Shown here piece after piece: positions 55,660 through 64,000 of a DNA stretch of 64,000 nucleotides. The DNA lies in the NCBI GenBank assembly GCA_019635585.1, contig JAHBZE010000001.1, positions 124,001-188,000 on the forward strand. The letters run 5' to 3'. The notes below the pieces were generated by a model. That model was not told the origin of the DNA. It saw only the letters and a program-made list of their open reading frames with translations, and ran no database searches. The stretch comes from Xanthobacteraceae bacterium. Lineage in GTDB: Bacteria > Pseudomonadota > Alphaproteobacteria > Rhizobiales > Xanthobacteraceae. How positions within the stretch are numbered: position 1 is the stretch's first letter; each line of letters begins with the position of its first letter. The position numbers and the translations under genes are program-made.

Positions 55660-56646
55660 TTACGCGACGAAGTTGCCCTGCAACTCGTCCTCAATATGCA
55701 GCTTCACGATATCGTCGAATGTCTCTTCGGCGGTCGTGAAGCCGAGCGATTTGGCGCGTGACGTATCGAAGTTACGCGGCCAGCCCGACACGATCCGCAT
55801 GATGGTCTGATCCGGCTCGCGCCGGATGCGCTTTGTTACATTTTTTCCGGCGACCCGTTCCAGCCCCGCGATCTGCTCACCTACTGTTACCGACAGACCG
55901 GGCATCGAGAGGTTGATCCGGTTGTTCAGCTTCGTGATGTCGATGGTCGCCGCGTGCATCAAGAAGCCGATCGCGGAACGCGGCGACGCGTGCCAGTGCC
56001 GCACATCCTCGGAAACTGGCAGCGTCGCATCTTCGCCGTTTAGCGGCTCGCGGATGATGTTCGAGAAGAAGCCCGATGCTGCCTTGTTTGGCTTGCCCGG
56101 GCGTACGCAGATCGTCGGCAGGCGGATGCCGACGCCTTCAAGGATACCGCGGCGCGAGTAGTCGGCGAGCATCAATTCGCCCATCGCTTTTTGCGTACCG
56201 TAGCTCGTGAGCGGCGTTTCGAAGAACTCATCGCCGATGGCATCCGGGAACGGTGCGCCGAAAACGGCAATGGACGAGGTGAAAACCACACGCGGCTTGT
56301 AGCCGTCGCCGATCTTCTTGATCGCGTCTAGCAGGAAGCGCGTGCCGTCGAGATTGATGCGGTAGCCCTTGTCGAGATCGGCTTCCGCCTCGCCGGAAAC
56401 AATGGCCGCAAGGTGAAAGATCATGTCGGGCTTCGCGGCGATCAGTTTCTCCGCTTCTCCCGGCATGGAAAAGTCCGAAGCCGACGCGCTCACGGAAAAC
56501 GGCGCATTCGCTGGCGTCTGCGGCATGACGACGTCGTGCAGCGTCAGCTTCGAGATTTCGCGCGAGCCTATGCGCTGCTCTTTCAGCAAGCGTGCAGTGA
56601 GCTTGCGGCCGATCATGCCGGCCGCACCTAAGATCAACACATGCAT
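55660..56646 (-). CDS. DenD-like D-erythronate dehydrogenase (extended SDR)
   Basis: NAD-dependent extended short-chain dehydrogenase, 328 residues. The Rossmann motif is MHVLILGAAGMIGRKLTARL, the active-site Ser is in FTSSIAVFG and the Tyr-Lys pair in TSYGTQKAMGELM. The C-terminal part (IRREPDQTIMRIVSGWPRNFDTSRAKSLGF) matches the DenD family that oxidises D-erythronate at C2 in the four-carbon acid sugar pathway. The downstream kinase and decarboxylase of that pathway (OtnK, OtnC) are not in the window. It follows the permease gene by three bases in a sugar ABC operon. Confidence 0.88.
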   Translation of the reverse strand: MHVLILGAAGMIGRKLTARLLKEQRIGSREISKLTLHDVVMPQTPANAPFSVSASASDFSMPGEAEKLIAAKPDMIFHLAAIVSGEAEADLDKGYRINLDGTRFLLDAIKKIGDGYKPRVVFTSSIAVFGAPFPDAIGDEFFETPLTSYGTQKAMGELMLADYSRRGILEGVGIRLPTICVRPGKPNKAASGFFSNIIREPLNGEDATLPVSEDVRHWHASPRSAIGFLMHAATIDITKLNNRINLSMPGLSVTVGEQIAGLERVAGKNVTKRIRREPDQTIMRIVSGWPRNFDTSRAKSLGFTTAEETFDDIVKLHIEDELQGNFVA

Positions 56647-56649
56647 GGC

Positions 56650-57564
56650 TTATTCCTTGACCGCGCCCGTCATCGCCGAAACATAGTGCTCGACGAAGAA
56701 CGCATAAAGCACGACAAGCGGCAGCGAGCCGACCAGCGCGCCGGCCATCAACGAGCCCCAGCGATAGACGTCGCCGTCCACAAGCTCGCTCACGATCGCG
56801 ACCGGCACGGTCTTGTTTTGCACCGAGGTCGTCAGCGTCAAGGCGTAGATGAACTCGTTCCAGCAAAGCGTGAAGGAGAAGATGAAGGCAGAGATCAGGC
56901 CAGGCACGGCAAGCGGGAGGATGATCTTCGTCAAAATCTGCCAGCGGCTTGCGCCGTCGATCAGTGCACACTCCTCAAGCTCGAACGGGATAGTCTTGAA
57001 GTATCCCATCAGGAGCCACGTCGAAAACGGAATCAGGATGGTCGGATAGACGAGGATCAGCGCGAGCGGCGAATCGAACAGGCCGTAGAAGTGGATGACA
57101 GACGCGAGCGGGATGAAAAGGATCGACGGCGGCACCAGATAGGCCATGAAGATGGTGGCGCCGACGACCTGCGAGCCGCGAAATTTAAGCCTCGCTATCG
57201 CATAGGCCGCGAGCACGCTGGCAAAAATCGATAAGAATGTCGCTGCGGTCGCGACATACATCGTATTCCAGAGCCAGCGGGGATATTGCGTCCCGAACAG
57301 GAGCTTCTTGATGTGATCGAGCGTCGGCTCCACGACCCAGAACGGGTTGTAGGTCTCCATGTCGATCAGTTGCGCGTTCGGTTTCACTGAGGTCAGCGCC
57401 ATCCAGTAAAACGGGAACAGCAGGATCAGCATGATGAGCCCGAGCGGCAGCCAGAGCGTCACGATCCGCCGCGGAATGGACTCGAGATAGGTCATCCCCT
57501 CCTGCGTATCGGAGGTCAGCACCTGCGTCGTGGTACCCGGCTTCTCGGCGGCGGCGTCAGTCAT
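56650..57564 (-). CDS. CUT1 carbohydrate ABC transporter permease (MalG/UgpE-like)
   Basis: Inner-membrane permease of the carbohydrate uptake family 1, 304 residues from ATG 57564 (an ATG at 57576 adds four). Six helices begin with IVTLWLPLGLIMLILLFPFYWM. The EAA loop is FELEECALIDGASRWQILTKIILPLAVPG, and the C-terminus GALVGSLPLVVLYAFFVEHYVSAMTGAVKE is typical of G-type subunits. It overlaps the partner permease gene by eight bases and precedes denD-like by three bases. Confidence 0.93.
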   Translation of the reverse strand: MTDAAAEKPGTTTQVLTSDTQEGMTYLESIPRRIVTLWLPLGLIMLILLFPFYWMALTSVKPNAQLIDMETYNPFWVVEPTLDHIKKLLFGTQYPRWLWNTMYVATAATFLSIFASVLAAYAIARLKFRGSQVVGATIFMAYLVPPSILFIPLASVIHFYGLFDSPLALILVYPTILIPFSTWLLMGYFKTIPFELEECALIDGASRWQILTKIILPLAVPGLISAFIFSFTLCWNEFIYALTLTTSVQNKTVPVAIVSELVDGDVYRWGSLMAGALVGSLPLVVLYAFFVEHYVSAMTGAVKE

Positions 57565-58510
57565 TGCCTTCACCATGCTGCCACTTGCGCCGTTGCAGGC
57601 CGAACCAGGAGATCATGATCGCCGCCAGCAAAAACGGGATCATCGCGGTAGCGATCGCAGCGCCCTCGCCCAGCCGTCCGCTCAGGATGCCGCGCTGGTA
57701 TGAAAGCGTCGCCATCAAATGCGTCGCGTTCACAGGTCCGCCGCGCGTCATCGCCCAGATCAACTGGAAGTCCGTGAAAGTGAAGAGTACCGAGAACGTC
57801 ATCACCACCGCGATGATCGGCGTCAGCAGCGGATAGGTCACGTAACGGAAACGCTGCCACGCGGATGCGCCGTCAAGCGTTGCTGCTTCGTACAGCGACG
57901 GCGACACCGTCTGAAGACCGGCGAGCAGCGTGATCGCAACGAACGGAACGCCGCGCCAGATATTGGCGAAGATCAGGCTGGCCCGCGCCCAGTTGCCGTC
58001 GCCGAGGAAGTTGATGTTCTGCTGGATCAGACCCATCTGCCGCAGCGACCAGGAAATGATCGAAAACTGCGCGTCGTAGATCCACCAGAACGCGATCGCG
58101 GAAAGCACCGTCGGCACGATGAACGGGATCAAGACCACCGAGCGGATGATGGCCTTGAACGGCATGTGCCGGTTCAGGAGCAGCGCGAGATAAAGCCCTA
58201 CCGCGAACTTAATGGCGCTCGCGACGATCGTGTAGAGCAACGTGTTGAAGACCGAGAGCCAGAAGATGCTGTCGTCCCAAAGCCACTCGTAGTTTTCGAA
58301 ACCCACAAATTCGCCGGGGCGCGCGAGCCGCGCATCGGTGAAGGAAAGCCAGACGCCGAGGATCAGAGGCCACGCGAGAAAAAGGATCAGGAAAATCGCG
58401 GCCGGCAGCATGAACCAGATCGCAAGCCAGTTGCGATTGGTCTTCAGCCGCGACCATAGCGACGGTTCGCGGCTTCGCGAAACTTCAGCCGTTTCCTCGA
58501 CCGTGCTCAT
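57557..58510 (-). CDS. CUT1 carbohydrate ABC transporter permease (MalF/UgpA-like)
   Basis: Second CUT1 permease, 317 residues from ATG 58510 (an in-frame ATG at 58525 adds five). Hydrophobic helices begin NWLAIWFMLPAAIFLILFLAWPLILG. The EAA loop is SLYEAATLDGASAWQRFRYVTYPLLTP. Its partner is the MalG-like subunit, with which it overlaps by eight bases. It lies 63 bp after the binding-protein gene. Confidence 0.93.
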   Translation of the reverse strand: MSTVEETAEVSRSREPSLWSRLKTNRNWLAIWFMLPAAIFLILFLAWPLILGVWLSFTDARLARPGEFVGFENYEWLWDDSIFWLSVFNTLLYTIVASAIKFAVGLYLALLLNRHMPFKAIIRSVVLIPFIVPTVLSAIAFWWIYDAQFSIISWSLRQMGLIQQNINFLGDGNWARASLIFANIWRGVPFVAITLLAGLQTVSPSLYEAATLDGASAWQRFRYVTYPLLTPIIAVVMTFSVLFTFTDFQLIWAMTRGGPVNATHLMATLSYQRGILSGRLGEGAAIATAMIPFLLAAIMISWFGLQRRKWQHGEGND

Positions 58511-58573
58511 GTAAGCGGCTTCCAATCAGAAGAAATGAAGGCGGCGCGGTTGCCCGCGCCGCCGTTACTTATC

Positions 58574-59896
58574 TTAGCGGTAGATACGCTGCGCCTGACG
58601 TTCGGCGATCTTGATCGCGCCCTTCACGTCCTCGCGGCCCGTGCAGTAGTTCGCGAACATGTCGACCACGATGAAGTCGGCGATCGCAGCAGCCGCCTTT
58701 TCGCCAAGCGAACCTTGGCCAGCGGGCGTGAGCGTGCGCTTCGCGACGTCGCGATAGACCGTGTTCTTCGGATCCGCGGTCCAGATCGGGTTTTTGTCGT
58801 AGGCGCCGAGGAAGTGCGAGAGATAGCCCTGCGCCGCCGAGATCCACGGATTGAAGTTTTCCGCTTCCTGCATGAAGGCCGCGAAAGCCTTGCACGCCTG
58901 CGGCGCCTTCGTGAAGTTGAAGGTCAAGATCGGGAACGCAAGATGAAGCTCCGTCGGCTTGCCGATCGGCCCGATCGGCAGATACGCGTGATCCATATCC
59001 TCGGCGATCTGCTTCGCGTCCTTTTTCGCCGTGACGTAGATCGAGATGCCGTTCAGCGTGAGATAGAGATCACCCGCGACGAACGCCTTGTTGTTCGACG
59101 AGTCATTCCACGACGCGGTACCCGGAATGAAGTTGTCGTAGAGCTGCTTCACGTATTCGAGCGCCGCGGCCGTTTCCGGCGAGTTGATGATCACCTTGTC
59201 GTTCTTATCGACGAGGTTGCCACCGAAGGTCCACAGCGCCCAGTGCAGCCAGGTGTTTGCGTCGCCCGACGCGTGGCCGAGCGCCATGCCGGCCGGCGTG
59301 TTGTTTTTCTTGAGCGCCTTGACGAGTTCGAGGAAGCCGGCGGTGTCTTTCGGGAATTCCTTGAAGCCCGCTTTCTGCATCGCGCTGATGCGATAGTTCA
59401 TCAGGCCGCCAGTGGTCGCGACCGGGACGCAGATCCATTTTCCCTTCGACTTGCCGTAGGCTTCCGCCGACGGGAACCAACCGCCGTACTTCTTGCCGAG
59501 ATAATCCGCGACGTCGGTGACGTCGAGGCACTTTTCGGGGAAGAGATGCGGCAACGAGTAGAGGCCCCACACCATGTCGAGGCCCTGGCCGGTGTTCGCG
59601 GCAACCGACGCCTTCGGCTGAATGTCGTCGAAGGATTCGTTCGAGATGTTAACGGTGACGCCGGTCGCTTTCTGGAAGGCGTCCACCATCTTCATGAAGG
59701 CGACGTCTTCGGCTTCAACGAAACGGCGCCAGCGCAGCACGTTAATCTTGGCGCCCTTCTCCGGCTTCCACGGCGCTGCCTGCGCCCATGCGGTTGCGTA
59801 GTTGAACAGCTGATCGGCACCTACAGTCGCAATGGTTGCCGCGGCAGCCGAACCTTTCAGCAGCGAACGGCGGTTCATTTCAAACTTCTTGTCCAT
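58574..59896 (-). CDS. Carbohydrate ABC transporter substrate-binding protein with Tat-type signal
   Basis: Periplasmic family-1 solute-binding protein, 440 residues. The N-terminus MDKKFEMNRRSLLKGSAAAA is a twin-arginine signal (NRRSLLK), cleaved probably after the AWAQA near residue 40. The mature part contains INVLRWRRFVEAEDVAFMKMVDAFQKATG, ANTGQGLDMVWGLYSLPHLF and GDLYLTLNGISIYVTAKKD. GGGAGGAAA precedes the ATG closely. Second gene of the sugar ABC operon. The ligand is unknown but the flanking sugar-acid enzymes suggest an aldonic acid or similar. Confidence 0.92.
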   Translation of the reverse strand: MDKKFEMNRRSLLKGSAAAATIATVGADQLFNYATAWAQAAPWKPEKGAKINVLRWRRFVEAEDVAFMKMVDAFQKATGVTVNISNESFDDIQPKASVAANTGQGLDMVWGLYSLPHLFPEKCLDVTDVADYLGKKYGGWFPSAEAYGKSKGKWICVPVATTGGLMNYRISAMQKAGFKEFPKDTAGFLELVKALKKNNTPAGMALGHASGDANTWLHWALWTFGGNLVDKNDKVIINSPETAAALEYVKQLYDNFIPGTASWNDSSNNKAFVAGDLYLTLNGISIYVTAKKDAKQIAEDMDHAYLPIGPIGKPTELHLAFPILTFNFTKAPQACKAFAAFMQEAENFNPWISAAQGYLSHFLGAYDKNPIWTADPKNTVYRDVAKRTLTPAGQGSLGEKAAAAIADFIVVDMFANYCTGREDVKGAIKIAERQAQRIYR

Positions 59897-59934
59897 GATT
59901 TCCTCCCGTGGACGGTCTTTTTCAAAAGGCTTCG

Positions 59935-60996
59935 CTAGATTCTTTTTCCGGTATCCTTGGCGAAGAGGTGAGCTGCGTCCGCGCGCGGGCGCAGCGAAAT
60001 CTTGTCGCCAGGCTTCACGCTCTGGCGTTCGCGGAAAACGGCGATGACTTCCTGATTGCCGATCCGCGCGACAATCTGGGTTTCCGATCCGGTCGGCTCG
60101 ACGACCACGATTTCCGCCGGCAAACCGCCCTCGCCCATCTCGAAATGCTCGGGGCGAATTCCATAGACGACATCGCGGCCGCTATCGCCTTGCGGCATGG
60201 TTCTCAGCGGCAGCTTCTGGCCCTGCGCGGTTTGGACATAAGCCGAGCCGTTCGCCTGCAGCTTGCCGTCGAGAAAATTCATCGCCGGCGAACCGATGAA
60301 GCCCGCGACGAACTGATTGGCAGGACGATCGTAGAGATCGAGCGGCGCGCCCATTTGCTCGATGATGCCGTCGTGCATCACGACGATTTTGTCGGCCATG
60401 GTCATGGCTTCGATCTGGTCGTGCGTGACGTACACGGTCGTCGTCTTCAAACGCTGATGAAGTTCTTTGATCTCGGTGCGCATGGCGACACGAAGCTTGG
60501 CATCGAGGTTCGAAAGTGGTTCGTCAAACAGAAACACCTGCGGATCGCGCACGATGGCGCGGCCCATGGCGACGCGCTGGCGCTGTCCGCCAGAGAGCTG
60601 GCGCGGATAGCGCTCGAGTAGCGGCGTCAGGCCAAGGATGTTCGCGGCCTTCCTTACGCGCTCGTCGATCTCGCTTTTGCTTGCACCGCGCAGCATGAGG
60701 GAAAATCCCATGTTCTTCGCGACCGTCATGTGCGGATAGAGCGCGTAATTCTGGAATACCATCGCGATGTCGCGTTCTTTCGGGTGAACCTTGTTCACCA
60801 CGCGCCCGCCGATGGAGATCGTGCCGGAGGTTATATTTTCTAGCCCCGCCAGCATGCGCAGAAGTGTCGATTTTCCGCAGCCGGATGGTCCGACGAGTAC
60901 GACGAACTGCCCGTCCTCGATCGGAACGGAAACGCCGTGCAGGATTTCAACGTCGCCAAACGATTTGCGAACGTCCCGTATTTGCACGGACGCCAT
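59935..60996 (-). CDS. CUT1 ABC transporter ATP-binding protein (UgpC/MsmK-like)
   Basis: ATPase energising the sugar importer, 353 residues from ATG 60996. Motifs are Walker [20 protein letters not shown]-loop [15 protein letters not shown], signature [19 protein letters not shown], Walker [17 protein letters not shown] and the switch His in [12 protein letters not shown]. The C-terminal TOBE/MalK-like regulatory domain runs from about residue 235 to 353. It is the first gene of the operon; a perfect -35 box with an overlapping LacI-type operator lies about 100 bp upstream. In-frame codons to 61146 run through the promoter and are not coding. Confidence 0.94.
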   Translation of the reverse strand: MASVQIRDVRKSFGDVEILHGVSVPIEDGQFVVLVGPSGCGKSTLLRMLAGLENITSGTISIGGRVVNKVHPKERDIAMVFQNYALYPHMTVAKNMGFSLMLRGASKSEIDERVRKAANILGLTPLLERYPRQLSGGQRQRVAMGRAIVRDPQVFLFDEPLSNLDAKLRVAMRTEIKELHQRLKTTTVYVTHDQIEAMTMADKIVVMHDGIIEQMGAPLDLYDRPANQFVAGFIGSPAMNFLDGKLQANGSAYVQTAQGQKLPLRTMPQGDSGRDVVYGIRPEHFEMGEGGLPAEIVVVEPTGSETQIVARIGNQEVIAVFRERQSVKPGDKISLRPRADAAHLFAKDTGKRI

Positions 60997-61068
60997 TGCG
61001 ATCTCTCCCTGACGTGCGAGCAGTCGCCGCGTGCTCGCGATCGCTGCTTTCTTGGTCGCTTTCCAAAG

Positions 61069-61097
61069 AGTGTGGCCGCTCGTGGTAGCGCTGTCAA
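61069..61097 (-). promoter_or_regulatory. Putative promoter of the sugar ABC operon
   Basis: On the minus strand a perfect -35 TTGACA (61097-61092) is followed after 17 bp by CACACT (61074-61069), a 3-of-6 match to the -10 consensus. It lies in the 150-bp divergent gap before the ATPase gene, and its -35 overlaps the LacI-type palindrome at 61083-61096. Confidence 0.5.
61083..61096. promoter_or_regulatory. LacI-family operator, copy 1
   Basis: TGGTAGCGCTGTCA has the TGnnAGCGCTnnCA symmetry with a central CG typical of LacI-family sites. It lies between the regulator gene (61147) and the ABC operon (60996) and covers the -35 of the latter. Thirteen bases are repeated exactly before the dehydratase gene. 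Confidence 0.65.
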
Positions 61098-61146
61098 TCG
61101 GCGCTATACTGTGATATTCGGTGGCAGTCGCGATATAAGGCTGCAA

Positions 61147-62178
61147 ATGGCACGAAAGCGGTCAAAGGCAGGATCAATCCGGCTCACGGAAGTCGCGAAA
61201 CTCGCGGGTGTCAGCCCGATTACAGCTTCGCGTTTCTTTCGGAATCCGGAAGCGCTCTCTGTTAGCAAGCGCGAAAGAGTTGAAAGCGCTGCGAGAGAGC
61301 TTGGGTATGTGCCAAATTTAGCGGCGCGCGCGCTCGCATCGCAGCGTACAGAGGTGATCGGTGTCCTGGTCCCATCTTTGACCAACAACGTATTCAACGA
61401 CGTGTTACGCGGAATCTACGACGCCTCGGAAGGCAGCCGTTATTCGATCCAGTTTGTGAACACACGCTACAGCATCTTGCAGGAGGAGAAGCTCTTGCGG
61501 CTGTTCCAGGCACAGAAACCTTCTGGTCTGATCGTTACCGGCATCAACCAAACCGAGGCTTCCATCGACATCATGAAGGCGATGAATTGCCCCATCGTGC
61601 AAATCATGGAAATCGGCCCAGACCCGGTCGATATGATGGTAGGATTCTCTCATTATGACGCCGCTTTCGCGGCTGTTTCTCACCTAATCTCTCAAGGCCG
61701 TCGGCGGATCGGCATTATCGGTGCCCGAATGGATCCGCGCGTGCAGCGGCGCCTCGAAGGCTATCGTGACGCGATGAAACAGGCGGGCCTCGCCGACGCT
61801 TCGTTGGTCCTCACGACGCCGACGCCCACCGGAATGACGCTGGGCGGCACCCTCCTCGCCGACCTGCTCGCGAAGGTACCGGACCTTGATGCGGTTTTTT
61901 GCATCAATGACGACCTTGCGCTCGGCGCCCTGTTCGAGTGTCAGCGCCGTCAAATTCCGGTGCCGGAGAAGCTTGCCATTGTCGGCTTCAACGACATGGA
62001 ATTCATGGCGTCGGCATTTCCGTCGCTCTCAAGCGTGCGCACCAACCGCTACGAAATGGGCCGGGACGCTGTCACTATGCTAATCGACGCGATCGAAGGC
62101 CGCCGCCCGGAAAAGCCAGTCGTCGATCTCGGATTCGAACTGATGGTGCGGGAAAGCTCCGCGAGCAGGCGCGCCTAA
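61147..62178 (+). CDS. LacI family transcriptional regulator
   Basis: A 343-residue sugar-responsive regulator from ATG 61147. The DNA-binding helix-turn-helix is LTEVAKLAGVSPITASRFFRNPEALS, followed by the hinge ELGYVPNLAARALASQRTEVIGVLVPSLTNNVF and a periplasmic-binding-protein-like effector domain (QAQKPSGLIVTG, GRRRIGIIGARMD, DAVFCINDDLALGALFECQ, VGFNDMEFMASAFPSLSSVRTNRYEMG). It diverges from the sugar ABC operon and precedes the dehydratase gene. Identical palindromes on both sides of it are its likely operators. The closest functional class is gluconate/sugar-acid type, by context. Confidence 0.93.
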   Translation: MARKRSKAGSIRLTEVAKLAGVSPITASRFFRNPEALSVSKRERVESAARELGYVPNLAARALASQRTEVIGVLVPSLTNNVFNDVLRGIYDASEGSRYSIQFVNTRYSILQEEKLLRLFQAQKPSGLIVTGINQTEASIDIMKAMNCPIVQIMEIGPDPVDMMVGFSHYDAAFAAVSHLISQGRRRIGIIGARMDPRVQRRLEGYRDAMKQAGLADASLVLTTPTPTGMTLGGTLLADLLAKVPDLDAVFCINDDLALGALFECQRRQIPVPEKLAIVGFNDMEFMASAFPSLSSVRTNRYEMGRDAVTMLIDAIEGRRPEKPVVDLGFELMVRESSASRRA

Positions 62179-62206
62179 GCGCCACATCACCGCCGTTCAA
62201 AGAAAA

Positions 62207-62220
62207 TGGTAGCGCTGTCT
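62207..62220. promoter_or_regulatory. LacI-family operator, copy 2
   Basis: TGGTAGCGCTGTCT, identical over 13 bases to the site at 61083-61095, lies in the 97-bp gap between the regulator gene and the dehydratase gene, 55 bp before the ATG. Shared sites imply joint control of the importer and the dehydratase. Confidence 0.65.
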
Positions 62221-62275
62221 TTTGGCGAGGACTAGTGTATTTCCCTCGCCTTCGCGTCCCCTGCGGGAGAAATTG

Positions 62276-64000
62276 ATGTCCAAATCCGGAAACGGTTCCG
62301 ACAAGAAGCCGAAACTGCGCTCCCGTCTGTGGTTCGACGACACGCACGACCCCGCAATGACCGCGCTCTATCTCGAGCGCTATCTGAACTACGGCCTCAC
62401 CCGCCAAGAATTGCAATCCGGCAAACCGATCATCGGAATCGCGCAGACCGGAAGCGATCTTTCGCCCTGCAACCGGCACCATCTCGAACTCGCGCACCGT
62501 GTCCGCGAAGGTATCCGCGAAGCTGGTGGTGTGGCGATGGAATTTCCCTGCCACCCCATTCAGGAAACCGGGAAACGGCCGACCGCCGCTCTCGACCGCA
62601 ACCTTGCGTATCTTTCGCTGGTCGAAGTGCTGTTCGGCTATCCGCTCGACGGCGTCGTGCTTACAACCGGCTGCGACAAGACTACACCCGCCTGCCTGAT
62701 GGCCGCGGCGACCGTGAATATTCCGGCGATCGTGCTTTCCGGTGGGCCAATGCTGAATGGCTGGTTCAACGGTGAACGCACGGGCTCGGGCACAGTAGTC
62801 TGGAAATCGCGCGAGCGGCTCGCCGCGGGCGAGATCGACTACGAGGAGTTTATGGAGATCGTCGCGTCCTCCGCACCGTCGGTCGGCCACTGCAACACGA
62901 TGGGCACGGCCTCCACGATGAATTCGCTCGCCGAAGCGCTCGGTATGTCATTGCCGGGTTGCGCCGCAATCCCCGCGCCCTATCGCGAGCGCGGGCAGAT
63001 TTCCTATCTCACCGGGAAGCGCATCGTGGAAATGGTGTGGGAAGACCTGAAGCCTTCCGACATCCTGACCAAAAAAGCGTTCGAGAATGCGATCGTCGTC
63101 AATTCCGCGATTGGCGGCTCGACCAATGCGCCGATTCACCTGAACGCGCTCGCGCGCCATGTCGGCGTCGAACTGTCGGTGCAGGACTGGCAGCGCGTCG
63201 GTCACAAAATTCCGCTGCTCGTGAACCTGCAGCCGGCGGGCGCCTATCTCGGCGAGGAGTATCATCGTGCTGGCGGCGTGCCAGCGGTCGTGCGCGAACT
63301 GATGTCGAAGAAGAAGATTCATGAAGACGCGCTCACCGTGAACGGCAAAACCATGGGCGAGAACTGCAAGGCCGCCGCGCTACCCGACAAAGACGTGATC
63401 TGGTCCTATGACAAGCCGCTGGTTGCCGACGCAGGCTTCCTCGTGCTTTCCGGCAATCTGTTCGACAGCGCAATCATGAAGACGAGCGTGATCTCGAAAG
63501 AATTCCGCGACCGCTATCTTTCCAATCCGAAAGACCCGGATGCCTTCGAAGGCCGCGCCATCGTGTTCGACGGGCCGGAAGAATATCATTCGCGCATCGA
63601 CGATCCCTCGCTCAACATCGACGAGCACTGCATCCTGTTCATCCGCGGCACCGGGCCGATCGGCTATCCCGGCGGCGCAGAGGTCGTGAACATGCAGCCA
63701 CCCGCCGCACTCATCAAACGCGGGATCAAGTCGCTGCCCTGCATCGGCGACGGCAGGCAATCCGGCACTTCCGGTTCGCCGTCGATCCTGAACGCTTCCC
63801 CCGAAGCCGCGGCCGGCGGCGGGCTTGCAATTCTGAAGACCGGCGACATGGTTCGCATCGACCTGAAGAAAGGCGAAGCGAATATTCTCATTTCAGCCGA
63901 TGAGCTCGCCAAGCGTTACGCCGAACTGAAGGCTCAAGGCGGCTTCCATTATCCCGAACATCATACGCCGTGGCAGGAACTCTACCGCAACACGGTCGGT
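62276..64000 (+). CDS. IlvD/Edd family sugar-acid dehydratase (arabinonate/xylonate type), 3' end beyond the window
   Basis: Fe-S dehydratase turning an aldonic acid into a 2-keto-3-deoxy acid. The 575 codons seen are nearly the whole protein. It starts [20 protein letters not shown] after GGGAGAA. Candidate [2Fe-2S] cysteines are Cys65 ([10 protein letters not shown]), Cys133 ([15 protein letters not shown]) and Cys206 ([12 protein letters not shown]). [18 protein letters not shown] and [22 protein letters not shown] complete the family pattern. The SRLWFDD start and [10 protein letters not shown] sequence point to the pentonate branch rather than IlvD or Edd. The exact sugar acid is unknown; with the DenD-like enzyme and importer it forms a sugar-acid locus. 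Confidence 0.9.
   Translation, partial: MSKSGNGSDKKPKLRSRLWFDDTHDPAMTALYLERYLNYGLTRQELQSGKPIIGIAQTGSDLSPCNRHHLELAHRVREGIREAGGVAMEFPCHPIQETGKRPTAALDRNLAYLSLVEVLFGYPLDGVVLTTGCDKTTPACLMAAATVNIPAIVLSGGPMLNGWFNGERTGSGTVVWKSRERLAAGEIDYEEFMEIVASSAPSVGHCNTMGTASTMNSLAEALGMSLPGCAAIPAPYRERGQISYLTGKRIVEMVWEDLKPSDILTKKAFENAIVVNSAIGGSTNAPIHLNALARHVGVELSVQDWQRVGHKIPLLVNLQPAGAYLGEEYHRAGGVPAVVRELMSKKKIHEDALTVNGKTMGENCKAAALPDKDVIWSYDKPLVADAGFLVLSGNLFDSAIMKTSVISKEFRDRYLSNPKDPDAFEGRAIVFDGPEEYHSRIDDPSLNIDEHCILFIRGTGPIGYPGGAEVVNMQPPAALIKRGIKSLPCIGDGRQSGTSGSPSILNASPEAAAGGGLAILKTGDMVRIDLKKGEANILISADELAKRYAELKAQGGFHYPEHHTPWQELYRNTVG

Overview
The window looks like a chromosomal segment of an alphaproteobacterium of the order Hyphomicrobiales, close to the Bradyrhizobium/Xanthobacteraceae side. 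This is inferred from the GC-rich codon use, from conserved gene order (serS-tatCBA-scpBA-nagZ-SPOR protein-argS-dgt diverging from erpA-xthA; valS-PopZ-like-tolC-pcm; aapJQMP diverging from metC), and from rhizobial-type families (ExoR, AapJQMP, FixJ-type regulator). Genes are tightly packed: no gap exceeds 300 bp, and I see no IS element, prophage, CRISPR array or rRNA operon. The species is not determined.

Region by region. 1-9309 (minus strand): housekeeping (serS, the Tat translocase, the condensin partners ScpAB, NagZ, a SPOR cell-envelope protein, ArgS), interrupted by an orphan iron-type ABC ATPase. 9339-15104: dgt, the Fe-S carrier gene erpA, the repair genes xthA and mpg, an ExoR-like Sel1-repeat protein and ilvD. 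15101-22231 (minus): a small methyltransferase, an NTF2-like protein, valS, a PopZ-like protein, tolC and pcm. 22394-24286: tRNA-Cys, a thioesterase, tRNA-Asn, and a DJ-1/PfpI gene broken by a one-base frameshift. 24427-35107: photolyase, then a sulfur and amino-acid neighbourhood (cysK, hutX-like, sseA, an ETHE1-like persulfide dioxygenase, the aapJQMP general amino-acid importer, metC). 35111-38280 (minus): SDR, HpcH/HpaI aldolase and glycerol kinase. 38346-43099 (plus): a MASE1-type sensor kinase with a FixJ-type regulator, a small membrane protein, a TerC/YjbE family metal transporter with a highly structured leader, a TusA-like protein and an alpha/beta hydrolase. 43107-54321 (minus): a peptide/opine-type ABC importer, then a four-gene catabolic operon (FAD/Fe-S 2-hydroxyacid dehydrogenase, HbpS-like protein, enoyl-CoA hydratase, CaiB-type CoA transferase). 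54458-64000: a serine-glyoxylate-type aminotransferase and a sugar-acid locus made of a CUT1 ABC importer, a DenD-like dehydrogenase, a LacI regulator and an IlvD/Edd dehydratase that runs off the window.

The most interesting non-coding signal is the leader of the TerC-family gene. It has a pseudoknot-forming element (41091-41152) followed by a 10-bp hairpin that buries the start codon (41216-41250), the architecture of a translational riboswitch. The second is a pair of identical LacI-type half-conserved palindromes, one over the -35 box of the sugar ABC operon and one in front of the dehydratase gene, which define a local regulon. The third is the DJ-1/PfpI frameshift at a run of five A residues.
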